A stretch of DNA of 64,000 nucleotides, taken from the NCBI GenBank assembly GCA_022393335.1, contig JAJEKB010020399.1:102253-166252 (forward strand), read 5' to 3'. The notes below the pieces were generated by a model. That model made no database searches. It was not told the origin of the DNA and saw only the letters and a program-made list of their open reading frames with translations. Shown one piece after another: positions 36,442 to 47,764 of the stretch (positions within the stretch are counted from its first letter, which is position 1; each line of letters begins with the position of its first letter). Both the position numbers and the translations under genes were made by a program. This DNA is from Macrotrachela quadricornifera (taxonomy: Eukaryota > Rotifera > Eurotatoria > Philodinida > Philodinidae).

Positions 36442-36639
36442 TTAATAGATAAAAAAACATAAAACTCGAAGGGTATACTTTCAATGTGTGTGGACTGTAT
36501 ATGAGCGTATGCTAGTTTTTCTATCTACGCATAGAGGTATGTAAGAATAAATCAAAAATTTGATATAAATGACAGTTATTAAAATTTGTATTGGTGGTTT
36601 AGTACACAACAGATCTCGTTGGTAGAATATACCAATATG

Positions 36640-37329
36640 AGGAATAAAAACAATTAGTGCGAAATCTTAGAGAGTTGTCGCCAAAGTTTTTAGAATACCC
36701 TATGTAAAAATTCATAATGTCCTTGTTCGTAAGATTGATGTGTAGAAAAGGTTTTGAAAGCTGTCTTAGAATTTAAGTTGACGAAATATTCATGCTATTT
36801 TGAATACCCGACATGGCTTTGATTTGATCTATTTGTGATTTATCACCAAGATTTGTAACAACAAAAGATCGATCTAGCTGATCGACCAATGGCTTTTAAC
36901 TCGTTGAGAAGATTTTGTAATGAGTCAGTAATATCTCGATTGATGGCACAGATAAATATCAGACACTGTTTCATATAGATTTGCATAAATTCTGTCAATG
37001 TTTCACTTTCATTCAGATGAAATAACTCAACAATAACTATTCTGTTTTGTAGTAAACCTATCGGAACCTCTAGTCTAGGTGGAACAAATGTTAGATCTTG
37101 ACGATCAATGGCTTATAATTTTATAGTTCTTATCACAAAATCATTCCCATCGATTCCTAATAGGATCTCAGCAAAAATCAATGTCTTAGTATCAGCAATA
37201 TATAAGTTTTTCTCTATTGAATTTCGTGTTTCAGTTGCTTGGCAAACTACGTAAATATTCAATATTGATAACGTGATTATAATGAAACGTTAGATGAGCT
37301 TCAGAAATCATATTCATTAGCTGTTCCAT
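36640..37329 (-). pseudogene. Relic of a dynamin-like GTPase (tentative)
   Basis: Reads MEQLMNMISEAHLTFHYNHV from 37329, shifts frame near 37230, then NSIEKNLYIADTKTLIFAEI and DGNDFVIRTIKL to a TAA at 37113-37115, then LTFVPPRLEVPIGLLQNRIV, IVELFHLNESETLTEFMQIY, FICAINRDITDSLQNLLNEL, and after another shift RSFVVTNLGDKSQIDQIKA. The order 'hydrophobic strand - LNESETL - hydrophobic strand - LLNELK - FVVTNLGD' resembles the G3-G4 part of dynamin-type GTPases, but the P-loop is not recognisable. At least two frameshifts and one stop. Function unassigned. Confidence 0.4.
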
Positions 37330-38951
37330 GCCAACCTTTGAACGAATTCATAACTACTGTATATAAAGTTTACAAGATGAATGGTTCGATTAATGAATTG
37401 TTTTATTTCCAAGCAAACAATTCAATAAGGCCATTTAAATAATGTGGTTTAGATGGGTATTTTCTCTTTTTCTTTTTCTGCTTATGAATCATAAATTCAA
37501 TTTGACATATAGTATTATTAACTTTGTGCACAGAAAAAATTACGCACACATTTTTTTTCTTTTTATTAAACATACAAATCAAACATCAAAGAAACCTCTA
37601 GATTCAACCGTACAAAATCATCATGATGCAATACGTTTTCATTCCTCGATCTCTCAAACATGATAAATATTTTTGTAAATGACATGGATAATGAGTATTT
37701 CATTTTTACTTGTGAGAAGTTGAAACATATTAACGAAATAAAGACACATTAAAATACTAACAAATCTATGAGAAAAAGCTTGCTAGAATTGTCGCACTGG
37801 TATAAAAACATAGTAATTAACTGGAATAATTCTCTCAATCTTTCAATGCAATTATTCTGTGGTTTGAATGAGAAGAAAAATAGTGCTGAGGTTGTTTTTA
37901 TTCCTACACCTCTATTTTGAATATGTTTGCTTTTGTTAATAGAACACTGATGTTTTTTTTGTGTTATTTAATTTCTCATCGTCATTCATGATTTTTATTT
38001 TTTATCCACCAAATTTCTTTTATTTTGTATTTAATTGTTTCTATGTAACGACGAATACTACATCTGAATAAAATTCCTCACTGGGAAAAATAAGTAATAT
38101 AAAAATTGAAACATTGTGAAACAATAGCAAATATATCACAAAGTAAGAAAATAGTCGATCCATCATTTTAGTTACAGGTAAGAAACTCTTCAACTACAAG
38201 TCCGCATCTCTTTTGGTTATGATCCCCCCCCCCCCCCCCCCTCAAGATAAAATCAGTTATTGATTTCGCTTAGTCATCTTGTTAAAACTCGATCTTTGCA
38301 CTAATATATTGTATAGAGCTAGAAATTCTGGGACATAGTAGAAATGAGTTATTCTCATATCACTGAAAGTTTCAGCTCCATTCCTTGTACTTTGGCTGAG
38401 ATATTATAATTTTATTTGAAAGAGCATCAAAAGCTGTAGGTGCTATGAGACTCCATTTTTTGAACGGAGCTTTGTTATTAGTATATTGAAAACCAGTATT
38501 ATAATTAGAGCACCATATTTTGAGAGTTTTCCGAGTGAATGGATTTGTCAATCCTTTTCTTCGCTTGATAGATAAGAATTTTTAAAAAAGGAGCCTCATA
38601 GGATCTGCATCCTGCAGTTTCGTGCGATCCTTATTCCTCGGTATGTCATTCGAAGAGCTGAAACCTGCTCATAGACAGCAATCAAGAAGTCATCTGAAGC
38701 GCAAAACTAGCTGATCATATTTTAACGAAAAACGTTACTCTATGCTATAAAGAATTCAAAAAAATAGTGAGGCAGAGCAGATCACACATTATGTATAACC
38801 TCTTGTCTAAGAACAAAAAAGTGTTCTTTTTATTAAGTTTGTTGTTAAAATATCGTGGGATCTGCCAGTGAATCCCATCGCCGCGAATGTGTTAATAGAT
38901 AATCTCATTAACAAAAGATTTTGATGATCAAATAGGTTATTCAACGATAAA
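37330..38951. other. Gene-free spacer with 18-C tract
   Basis: No supported gene. A run of 18 C lies at 38224-38241, striking in DNA this AT-rich. 38700-38951 is the 5' flank of the GTPase-Hsp20 gene; no clear promoter motif. Confidence 0.5.
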
Positions 38952-40508
38952 ATGCACAAAAAACAAGGTTCCATTAAGAATATATTTAAGGCATCAAAAT
39001 CAAATTCGCCTGACGATAAGGACGAGAGTAATTCATCATCGACTACTCCTCATGAAGAAACAGCACTTTCAACAATCCTTGGAAGTCTTAAACTTTATGA
39101 TACCGATTCATCGGATAATAAACCATCTCACAAATACCGATCAACTGATACACTTTATGATATTATTATTCGTATTAATAATATATTTGATTTACGTTCT
39201 CAAGGATGGGAAATTTTAGTTGGTAAACATACAAAAAATGTTCTACCAATTCGAATGATATCTGATAATAATTCATCAATAAAAATATTATCTGAACCTA
39301 AACAAGGTGTTATAGCTACTGTTATTGGTGCATATAATCGTGGAAAATCTTTTTTATTAAGAAAACTTTGTAAAATTGAACTTCCTAATGGAAATTTAAT
39401 ATCCACAGAAGGCATATCTATTACAGCTGGAAGAGAAAATTACACAAATATTGTTTTTTTGGATACTGCTGGTACAGATACACCAGTAAAAAATGATGAA
39501 ATTGAATTTAAAAGAGCTACAGAAGCACTTTTACGAGAAGTAGTTTTAAATTTATCTACATTTATTATTATTGTAGTCAATCGTCTACGTGCTACAGATC
39601 AAATCTATATAAAAGAAATCTTAAAATATTGTCGAAATACTCCTAATAAAAAAAGTGTTATTATCGTTCATAACTTAGTTGATATTGAAACAATGGATGA
39701 TCTCGGGAGAGTAATCGATAATGAAATTCGAAAAATTTTTGGAGGAAAACCACAAACAACACAATTAGTAGTTGATCGTCTCTCGAAATCAATTGAATAT
39801 TTTATATCACAACAAAGTGGAATTGATGTTCGTCATTATATTTTAGCAAAAGCTCATTCCACTCCAGCTGATGTTTGGAATAAACAATCACTTGATGGTA
39901 TTATGAATTTACTTCAAAATTCCGAAAATAAACGTAGTCTTGATATTATTAATGATATGATTTATTTTGTTAATAGTAAACTTCCACAATTATTCAAACA
40001 AGATAATAATGCTTCAAATAATATTAATCAACAAAATGTACAAATTGTACAACATGATACTCAACCGTATATTGTACATTTTGATCGACAATATCGAGAT
40101 GATTTAATAAAAGATCCACTTTGTTTAGAATTATCAGAAAAACTTGTTTATGATGATGCAGGATATTTTATTCGAAATGAAAGTGAACAATGGCAATCTC
40201 GTTATAATTTATATGAAGATGATATACAATATTGTTTAATTGTTGAAGCTGCAGGATTCAAAAAAGGTGAATTAAAAACATCTCGAACAGAAAAATTCAT
40301 TACTATTGAAGGTACTCGACCTGATCTGAATCGATCAATGACAGATCCTACTATTCGTCAATCTGATATTCCAATTGGATCTTTTAAATTAAACATACTA
40401 TTTAAAGAAGATGTTAATCCTAATGAAACATTAATTGAACGTGATGATGGTTTTATTCGTTTTATGATTCCCAAGAAAAAAGCAAATCAATTAGATGAAA
40501 ATGTGTAA
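38952..40508 (+). CDS. P-loop GTPase fused to C-terminal Hsp20/alpha-crystallin-like domain
   Basis: Single-exon, 518 aa, ATG at 38952, no disruption. Residues 1-65 are Ser/Asp-rich and probably disordered. The GTPase core shows a P-loop G126-AYNRG-K132-S133, a Thr-bearing switch (STEGISIT), DTAGTD at 171-176 (G3), and VIIVHNLVDIE near 236-246 in the place of the base-recognition motif (HNLVD rather than NKxD). Residues about 415-512 match an alpha-crystallin/Hsp20 fold: YNLYEDDIQYCLIVEAAGFK, ITIEGTRPD, then IPIGSFKLNILFKEDVNPNE and GFIRFMIPK. A plausible reading is a cytosolic GTPase that carries its own chaperone-like module, but no substrate is suggested by neighbours. It has no signal peptide or membrane segment. 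The nearest named GTPase family is not certain. Confidence 0.85.
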   Translation: MHKKQGSIKNIFKASKSNSPDDKDESNSSSTTPHEETALSTILGSLKLYDTDSSDNKPSHKYRSTDTLYDIIIRINNIFDLRSQGWEILVGKHTKNVLPIRMISDNNSSIKILSEPKQGVIATVIGAYNRGKSFLLRKLCKIELPNGNLISTEGISITAGRENYTNIVFLDTAGTDTPVKNDEIEFKRATEALLREVVLNLSTFIIIVVNRLRATDQIYIKEILKYCRNTPNKKSVIIVHNLVDIETMDDLGRVIDNEIRKIFGGKPQTTQLVVDRLSKSIEYFISQQSGIDVRHYILAKAHSTPADVWNKQSLDGIMNLLQNSENKRSLDIINDMIYFVNSKLPQLFKQDNNASNNINQQNVQIVQHDTQPYIVHFDRQYRDDLIKDPLCLELSEKLVYDDAGYFIRNESEQWQSRYNLYEDDIQYCLIVEAAGFKKGELKTSRTEKFITIEGTRPDLNRSMTDPTIRQSDIPIGSFKLNILFKEDVNPNETLIERDDGFIRFMIPKKKANQLDENV

Positions 40509-42178
40509 TGTCACAAATGGAACAGAAAAATGACTTAGTCATTTCATATAGACTATTCATTTGTCTTCTCTAAATTTCAGCTCGATGTTGTGAGAAAATA
40601 TTGTGATAGTTGAACTGAATCGTCAGTCGTCACTTGACTATTTTTTCAGGCATCATCCCTAGACAATTGATTAAGCAAATCAGCCGATAATTTGAGAGTT
40701 CAATTCGGTTTTTACTAGAGTTAAGTAATAAAATAATGAAAGTTTCTTTTAAACCTTTAAGCATTGGCTATGTACGTGATTAAGTCTCGGTGGTGTATTC
40801 ATTAAATACTTTAATATGAATTTTAGTTCTTTAACTGTAATAGGTGAAGATAGTCATTCGAATGCAGAACGCTTGTGTTCGAAGTTTTGATCTTCCTGAT
40901 GACTTCCTTTTTCTTCATAACCATGGTTAATATAAATAGAAAAATAGTTAGTATATCTTTGTTAACAACAAAATTCTCACTGGATGGGAATCGCTAGACA
41001 AGAACAAGAAGTATTTTTGATTTCTTTCGTCCATGGATGAATCCAGATTGTTCGTACTTCTGATGTTTTGTTATTCAGATCAGTTGCACAAAAATCTCGA
41101 CAAGAGACCGCATTAATAATGACATTCTTCGCAAAATATTTTTTGCTCTAGTTGCATGCTTCCAGATGAATAAAAATGATGTCAACTAATTTCAATGCTC
41201 TGTATTGCAACACATTGGCACCCTCCATTCTAGGAAACTTGACATTATTGAAGTTTACCGTACACCACTACTAACATTAATTATAATTTATCAGCGTTTT
41301 TAACTACTACTTCTTTGATGAAATTCAATGAAAATGATTACTTATGCACTGTATGTTATTAAAAGGGAACAGAGAATTTTAATCATAGCTTTATCAACTA
41401 TATTGACTCATGTTACTGTTGTTGTGTCGCTTTCTGATCATGACGATTCATCATCAGAAATTTCAGATGAAGTAACTATGAATTTAGGATTAGAATTGAA
41501 CCGAGAGAATTTTTGTCGAAAGTTTAAATAATGTTTTTCTCACTTATTGGTCAATTAGCTACTAAAGATATTGGAAATAGAAATAGCCGTGAATGATATT
41601 AATGAGGTTATTAGTAATTTTAAGTCTCCTATTGATGTTAGCGATTATTCTGTGAAAATTAAGTTATTAATAACAGTTCCCAAAAGATGGGATCGGCTTG
41701 CAGGGTATTGTATTTAACTGAATTTAATCTTGAATAAAAAACCGTTTTGCGTTTTATATAAAATTAAAAAAAAATACTTCAACAAAAAACTGTAAGCACC
41801 TTTCACCAATCATATACAACTAACCATGCAATTTTATTAAACAATGTTGTTCATGGCTGAAACTTTTAGGAGAAACTTTATAGCAAGACATGCGTTTGTA
41901 ATACAAATGTGGGGAATTAATCGAAAAAATTAGATATCATTGATTCTTACTACAGGAAATAAATACATTATTTTTTTCATAACTCGTGAGAGATTACGCA
42001 TCATTATCAAGGTTTTGAAGGGTAGTGTGGCTTTTGGGACATATTGTAGAAAGAAATGGACGAATCAATGAATAAAAAACTACAGCAGCAAACGAAACCG
42101 TAATTGTACTTCTCGTGACACGGACAAACATGAAGAAGTCTCTCTGAATGCATTGATGTAATGGTTTAGAAATTGATA
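40509..42178. other. Spacer with a possible transposon-derived remnant
   Basis: At 41588-41720 the plus strand reads IEIAVNDINEVISNFKSPID and VSDYSVKIKLLITVPKRWDR in one frame; preceded, in another frame, by an acidic Ser-rich stretch (41328-41531). This looks like an eroded coding sequence, perhaps of a transposon, family unknown. The rest is gene-free, including the 3' flank of the ART-TPR gene. Confidence 0.35.
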
Positions 42179-44422
42179 TTACAGTTTCTTTCTGATATAT
42201 TCAAGACTCTGTCGGAATTGTTGAAGATTAGGATGATTGGGAGGTAATGAAAGTTCTGCCATCTTGACTGCATCTTCGAAGTACGAAAGTGCTTTTGAGT
42301 ATTCACCCATATTGCCATACAAGACGCCAATGTCGTTATAAGATGTTGCTAAATCAGGATGGTTGGACGGAAAAATTTTTCGACGAATTTCTAAGGCTTT
42401 ATTGTAGCATGCGAGCGCATTCGAAGTTTCACCCATTTTACCATACACTTGAGCGATACTATTATATGAAATAGCTAAGTCCGGATGATTTGGAGATAGA
42501 CTGTTTTGCCGGATTTTCAAGGCTTTTTCCTGTGACTCAAGTGCCTTTGCGTATTCATCCATGTTTGTATAGACTGAACCTATATTACTGTAAGATTCAG
42601 CTATATCCGGATGGTTTTCAGGAAGTGATTTTTGACGAATTTTCAAAGCTTTTTCATAAAACGAAAGTGATTGCAAGTAATCCTTCATGTCATCATATAC
42701 ACCACCAATATTATTGTAAGATAGAGCTAAATCAGGATGATTCGCCGGAAGAATTTTTTCTTCAATATCGAGACATTTTTGATGGTATGAAATCGCTTTG
42801 GAATGTTCACCCATTTTAGTATGTACAATTGCCATGTTATTGTAAGGACTGACTAATGAAGGATGATTCAAAGGAACAGTTTCTTGACGAATTTCAATAC
42901 TTTTCTCGTAAAAAAAAACTGCTTTCGTATAATCGCCCATGCCAAAATATGCTGCACCAATACTGTTATACGATGTTGCTACATGAGGATGATTTGATGG
43001 AAGATACTTTAAAAAAATTTCTAGAGCATTTTCATAGTAAGAAATTGCATGCTGATATTCGCCTTGTTGATATTTAACGCATCCAAGCTGTTGATAGTAA
43101 TAGCCATTCATTGGATCATCGGGATTTTGATCGAGTAATGCTTTATACACTTGTTCAGCTTTCTCAGTCTGATTTAATTTCATTAATAATCGACATAATC
43201 GTAGTAATCCAGTTGTTCCTTGCGTTTCTTCTCGAATACGTTCGAGTAGATTATTAAGTCCTGGATCATCATCAGCAGTAAGAGTGAGTTTCACTTCCCA
43301 GAGACGATCGTTGCCATCGATTTGTTCGATCTGATTAATACGGAATACTGTGTTCATCGAAAAGAGAATCTCTTGTTCGACATCTTTATAATAGCTGACA
43401 TTATTAACAAAAGCAAATGGAGCAGAGGATACGGCAGGATCAATTGTCATAATGTAGAGAATGCCGACAAAATCTGGATTGCTTAATGCACAACGAGCAA
43501 AATTCATAGAAATTTTTTTTTCCATGCTAGTAGATAAGAAATTATTGAATGCTAATAATCCTCCTTTTCTTCGAAACAACTTATCAAAGTTTGCTTTTGA
43601 TAAGCCTTGACCACGATAAACAATAAATGGAATTTGATGTTCATCGGATTGTTCTTTGTGTAGTTGTTCAATATGATGATGAAGATGACGAAGAAAGAAG
43701 CCCATTTTGAGTATAACATTCACTTCGAGCATGCGTAAACTACGATTAAGCATTGGATATAGAAAACATTCGTATGTGTACCACCAAATGGGTGTATGAT
43801 CGTGATACTCTCGTACAAACTGATCAATATTATTCAATTCAAATTTATTGCCTGCATACAGATTACGACAATAGACAGCTAATTCTTCAATTGCTTTTGT
43901 ATCATCTTCATCGTTGATTTCCATTAGAATCTCCTTGAAAAGTTGAATATACATGAAGGATGGTTCGAGTTCATCTATGCCTTGAACAGTTGTTTCATTG
44001 ATCGAGACAAAACTGATTTGAATGGAATTTTGGTCCGATTGTCGTTTAGTTCGTTGTAGTGCAATACGTATGGGATCAATTTTAGTAAAAACACCTTTTA
44101 CTTTCGACCAATTACTTGCCCACTTCTCATGACGTGATTTGTTTGTACAATACACATAGATTGAATTGAGTTGTTGCATATCATGAATACGAGGTACAAT
44201 ATTTTGTCCCAAACTTCCAGCGACAATCATAAAGACTTGTTCATTATTGATTTGAGAAAGGAAATTAATACATTTTTCTGAATTGGTGAATATGTCAATA
44301 TTGTTCATTACACGTTTGAAATAATTGAGAAGATAAACATTTTCATTCGATTCATCGAGATGAGCATCAAGCCATACCAAACGAAACTGTTGTACAATGC
44401 TTGAATCAGTGCAACAATCCAT
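42179..44422 (-). CDS. ADP-ribosyltransferase with C-terminal TPR array
   Basis: Single-exon, 747 aa, ATG at 44422. Residues 1-140 form an N-terminal module seen before bdelloid ART domains (FRLVWLDAHLDE, FMIVAGSLGQNIVPRIHD). An arginine-type ADP-ribosyltransferase domain follows (about 200-380): R270 in VYRGQG, STS at 297-299 in FLSTSM, and the E349-Q-E351 motif in DVEQEILFS, so the R-S-ExE catalytic set is complete. It would transfer ADP-ribose from NAD to a protein, probably on Arg. From about 390 to the end are seven or so 42-residue kinesin-light-chain-type TPRs with the repeated 'SLPxNHPDLAxSYNNIGxVY' linker, a protein-binding surface likely to choose the target. No signal peptide, so intracellular. 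Reading frame intact, all motifs present. Substrate unknown. Confidence 0.9.
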   Translation of the reverse strand: MDCCTDSSIVQQFRLVWLDAHLDESNENVYLLNYFKRVMNNIDIFTNSEKCINFLSQINNEQVFMIVAGSLGQNIVPRIHDMQQLNSIYVYCTNKSRHEKWASNWSKVKGVFTKIDPIRIALQRTKRQSDQNSIQISFVSINETTVQGIDELEPSFMYIQLFKEILMEINDEDDTKAIEELAVYCRNLYAGNKFELNNIDQFVREYHDHTPIWWYTYECFLYPMLNRSLRMLEVNVILKMGFFLRHLHHHIEQLHKEQSDEHQIPFIVYRGQGLSKANFDKLFRRKGGLLAFNNFLSTSMEKKISMNFARCALSNPDFVGILYIMTIDPAVSSAPFAFVNNVSYYKDVEQEILFSMNTVFRINQIEQIDGNDRLWEVKLTLTADDDPGLNNLLERIREETQGTTGLLRLCRLLMKLNQTEKAEQVYKALLDQNPDDPMNGYYYQQLGCVKYQQGEYQHAISYYENALEIFLKYLPSNHPHVATSYNSIGAAYFGMGDYTKAVFFYEKSIEIRQETVPLNHPSLVSPYNNMAIVHTKMGEHSKAISYHQKCLDIEEKILPANHPDLALSYNNIGGVYDDMKDYLQSLSFYEKALKIRQKSLPENHPDIAESYSNIGSVYTNMDEYAKALESQEKALKIRQNSLSPNHPDLAISYNSIAQVYGKMGETSNALACYNKALEIRRKIFPSNHPDLATSYNDIGVLYGNMGEYSKALSYFEDAVKMAELSLPPNHPNLQQFRQSLEYIRKKL

Positions 44423-44594
44423 CTTTGATGATGATCGAATTTATATTCTTTCGTTTCTATTCGATTTTTGCTAGAGTTATTTAGTTCGTCTTGCCTGTTT
44501 TCATCTGTGTTACTGGATGCACTTATTATCGGTCGTAAACCAAAAGAAAAACGATTGGCTTCGAACTATATTATTGACGCGTTCGAGTTTTTCA

Positions 44595-45262
44595 CACAAA
44601 AGCATGGGCGAATAGATTGATCACATGAGAAATATTTTCATCTAAAAAAAGAAGTGTACAAGTCATTTCAGATCACTAAACATTGATGATAAACTCAATG
44701 CGCAACAATTGATTCAAATTTTGATATTTGTTTAATAATGCTACAGTATCCACTATAAGTGGATACGATGGGAAATCATCTTCTTATCAACACATCAATT
44801 CGGTCTACATATGTCAAATATTGATATAGCGCAATATTTAAGAATCAGTGAGTCAACTGTACGATTTTAGCTTGAAAGATATGAAATAACTGGTGATGTG
44901 AAGGTTGAACAAGATTATGTCGCAATGGCGAAGCATCCTCCCAGTTGATGTGCAAAGTTCACAAAAATGGACTCTTACCATCAATAAAAAGACTGTTTGA
45001 TGATAATAGCTGTGATAAGAAACTTTTAAAAGATGATGATCCAAAGCACACCTCAAAAATGAGTAAACGATTCAAGAGTAACAATAATATACAATCGTTA
45101 CCATGGTCCTCACAATCTCCATACTGTAACCTAATTGAAAATGTTTAGGCTTTAACGAATCTCAAAATAAACAGAAAAGTATTAACATCAATCAATAGTT
45201 TCTGCAGCAGAATAAAAAAAGAATGGAAAATAAAATATCAAAAAAATGACTCTTTTGTATTA
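44595..45262 (+). pseudogene. Tc1-type transposase relic
   Basis: Fragments in several plus frames: an HTH-like IAQYLRISESTVRF (44833-44875) followed by a TAG, then LLKDDDPKHTSKMSKRFKSN (45012-45070; the second catalytic Asp region), and LPWSSQSPYCNLIENV (45097-45147) followed by TAG where Tc1 proteins have Trp (NPIENVW). The C-terminal helix region continues to about 45235. Stops and frameshifts; the first Asp region is not recognisable. Confidence 0.75.
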
Positions 45263-46386
45263 CTCAAAAAAAATCATTTTCTTAGTGACTAGGATATACT
45301 AGACGATATTACTACTTCTTCACACACTCTTTCAGTAAAAAAAACGACGCTTGCGTTCTTATAAACGACAGAGACAACTGTCGACAAAATGAAGGCCAGA
45401 ATAATAGCGCCGTCACAAAACAAATATGTTGAAACTCACGTTCTGTTACTCTATCAACGGAACATTTTTTTTCTAATCTTTCTTGCTGGTTTAACAGTTC
45501 TCTCATTTTTTTTCTCTTCTTTATTATCAAATAGTGAGTACAACAAGAAGAATAAATTTCTTTCTTTCTCTAGTCATCTATGGCGTAATTACGATAAAAA
45601 AGTAGATGTATCCCGTTTTCTCATTGTAAAATATTATGATTTTGCATTCACCAAAGATATATCTAAGTAGTTCCATTCATTAATAGGATTTCTTGCACGA
45701 AACATAAATTAAATTGAGGTTAGTTAGCAACTGTAATGATAAAATATTTTATTACTTGTTCATTCTTAGATTCAGAGTTGGTAAGACGTGCGGCTATGAT
45801 GTCGAGTACCGAATAGATAAAAGTAATTGCATAACGTCCAATATCAACCATTATACATATCAGCTACGAAAATGTGCCTTTTTCTCTTACTTTCTATACA
45901 TTAGAAAGTTTTCTTTGCATGATCAAACATAGAAAATTTTAAACTCTACAAAATTATCGGTGCCTAATTTAAAAGATCCACGTCTACTATATGATCAGTA
46001 GTGTCAAACTTGAAAGCTGAACTCAACTATTCAAGTATTAAAGTATTCAACTATTCAATCAACATCAGCTGTCCCTGTGTGGCGCTGTTACGCCCTCACC
46101 CCACCCTCAAGACGTGCGCGCAACAGAATAAGAAAGGAAAAAAATATATATGTACGTCTTACCAGTAGATAGCAAGGGTGAGGAATGTAAGAGAATTGGA
46201 TTTGTATCAACAATCATGATGAAATTTATAACAAGTAGAATGAATTATCACTTGAACTAGAATTCTAAAACAGATAATATAGTCATACTTTTTGTTTAAA
46301 ATACGAACAATATAATGGTTATTGTATATTTTCTTTTGTTCAACATATTGATCATATTTTAATAGATCAGGAGCACAAGATGATTT
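45263..46386. other. Gene-free spacer
   Basis: Short open frames on both strands lack recognisable motifs. 46060-46120 is briefly GC-rich. Confidence 0.4.
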
Positions 46387-46997
46387 CCCATGCCATCAAA
46401 ATCGGCGATTAATCGCGAAAAAATCGCCCGATTAATTGTGCGATTATATCGCGATTAATCGCCAAAATTGGCGATCTTTGACGATTCTATTTTCAATTTC
46501 TCTTGATTGTAATAATATAACGCAATTCTCAAAATTCTAGTTTCGACAATGTCCACTGGTGCTAATGCTTCAATCTAAATAAAATACATGATTACTTTAT
46601 AAATAAAACTTACCAATTTATGTTGATATTAGTGTTGATCTAAATGAAGATGAAATATTTATTTTATAAATAAAACTTACCTATTTATATTAGTATTGTC
46701 GTTGAGCTGAATAGAAATAAAAATATAATTTTTAATAAATAAAAATTACTTACTGTAATTGGTATTGTTATTGATCTAAATAAAAATATTTTTTTTAATA
46801 AATAAAATTAATTACTGTGATTGATATTGTCATTGATCTAAATAAAAATAATTTTTTATAAATAAAATGATTGTGATTGATCTCATGCCATCGAAATCGA
46901 GTCTTTTTTGGCGATTAATTTGGATAGTCTAAGAACGTATATATTCTTGGACTATCGCGATTAATCGCCAAAAATGATCCGATTTCGATGACATGGG
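46387..46997. mobile_element. TIR element with GCGATTAATCGC palindromes, 611 bp
   Basis: Left end CCCATGCCATCAAAATCGG; right end on the minus strand CCCATGTCATCGAAATCGGA. Just inside both ends are copies of the perfect palindrome GCGATTAATCGC (three near the left end, one near the right). A further end-like word, CATGCCATCGAAATCG, lies at about 46885, so one copy may have been duplicated or nested. The interior is a minisatellite. No transposase. Confidence 0.7.
46565..46880. repeat. Minisatellite, about 62-64 bp unit, about five copies
   Basis: Diverged tandem units of the form 'ATTGATCTAAATAAAAAT..TTTATAAATAAAA.TTACT..TGTAATTGATATTGT' inside the TIR element. Copy length drifts by a few bases. 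Confidence 0.65.
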
Positions 46998-47764
46998 TTG
47001 TTCACATATTTCTACACAAAGAATTTTAAATATTAAATAAGATTCTGATTGATTAAATCTAACTTTTTAAAGTTGATGAAATCATATGTTAAAATAAAAA
47101 CTTAGATAGTTATAATTGTTATCAGTATCATTAATCAAGATAACGTTGACCGTAAATAATGATATGACCTAGCTGATTCACTGAGAAAATAAGTTGAGAT
47201 AGATTATTTTTATTCTGATGAAAAACCTTTCTTTTTTTTCAGAGCAAAAGACAATCAGTTGTGAAACAACTTTTAAAATATAATAAATTTATTTGATTAT
47301 GTCTTTCAATAAAAACAAATGATACATTTTCATTTAACAAAACGATATCTTTTCGAAAAAATCTTTATATAATTCATATCTAGAAATATATCAAATAAGC
47401 TTAAAATAAGTCATTTAAAGAATAATCCCACAAAAATTTTACTCTAATATTTCTCTCTTAGGAAAATTTCGAATAAATATGTGCTATGAAAAAGCTTTAA
47501 AAGAAAAAAATGACTATTCTTCAAAAGAACAACTTTCCTGACGTAATTCTCTATAAGAAATAAGTCTAATTTTCTACAACTATTTACAGTTTGAACGTCA
47601 ATAACAGATGTTATTTAGTAACATCTGTTGGCTAAAGAATGTGTAATGGTTTGTGACGACGCCAGAAAAAATGAGGAATTCAAATTTGTTTAAAAGACAA
47701 ACGTGGACCTACAGAATCTCTTTTTTCTTCTTTTTAAGAAAAAGAGCGATGTAATAATAAAGAA
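46998..47764. other. Gene-free spacer
   Basis: AT-rich; no supported feature. Confidence 0.4.

Noticed and set aside
42289..43077. Plus-strand open frames opposite the TPR array
   Set aside because: They repeat with the 126-base period of the TPRs and are antisense shadows.
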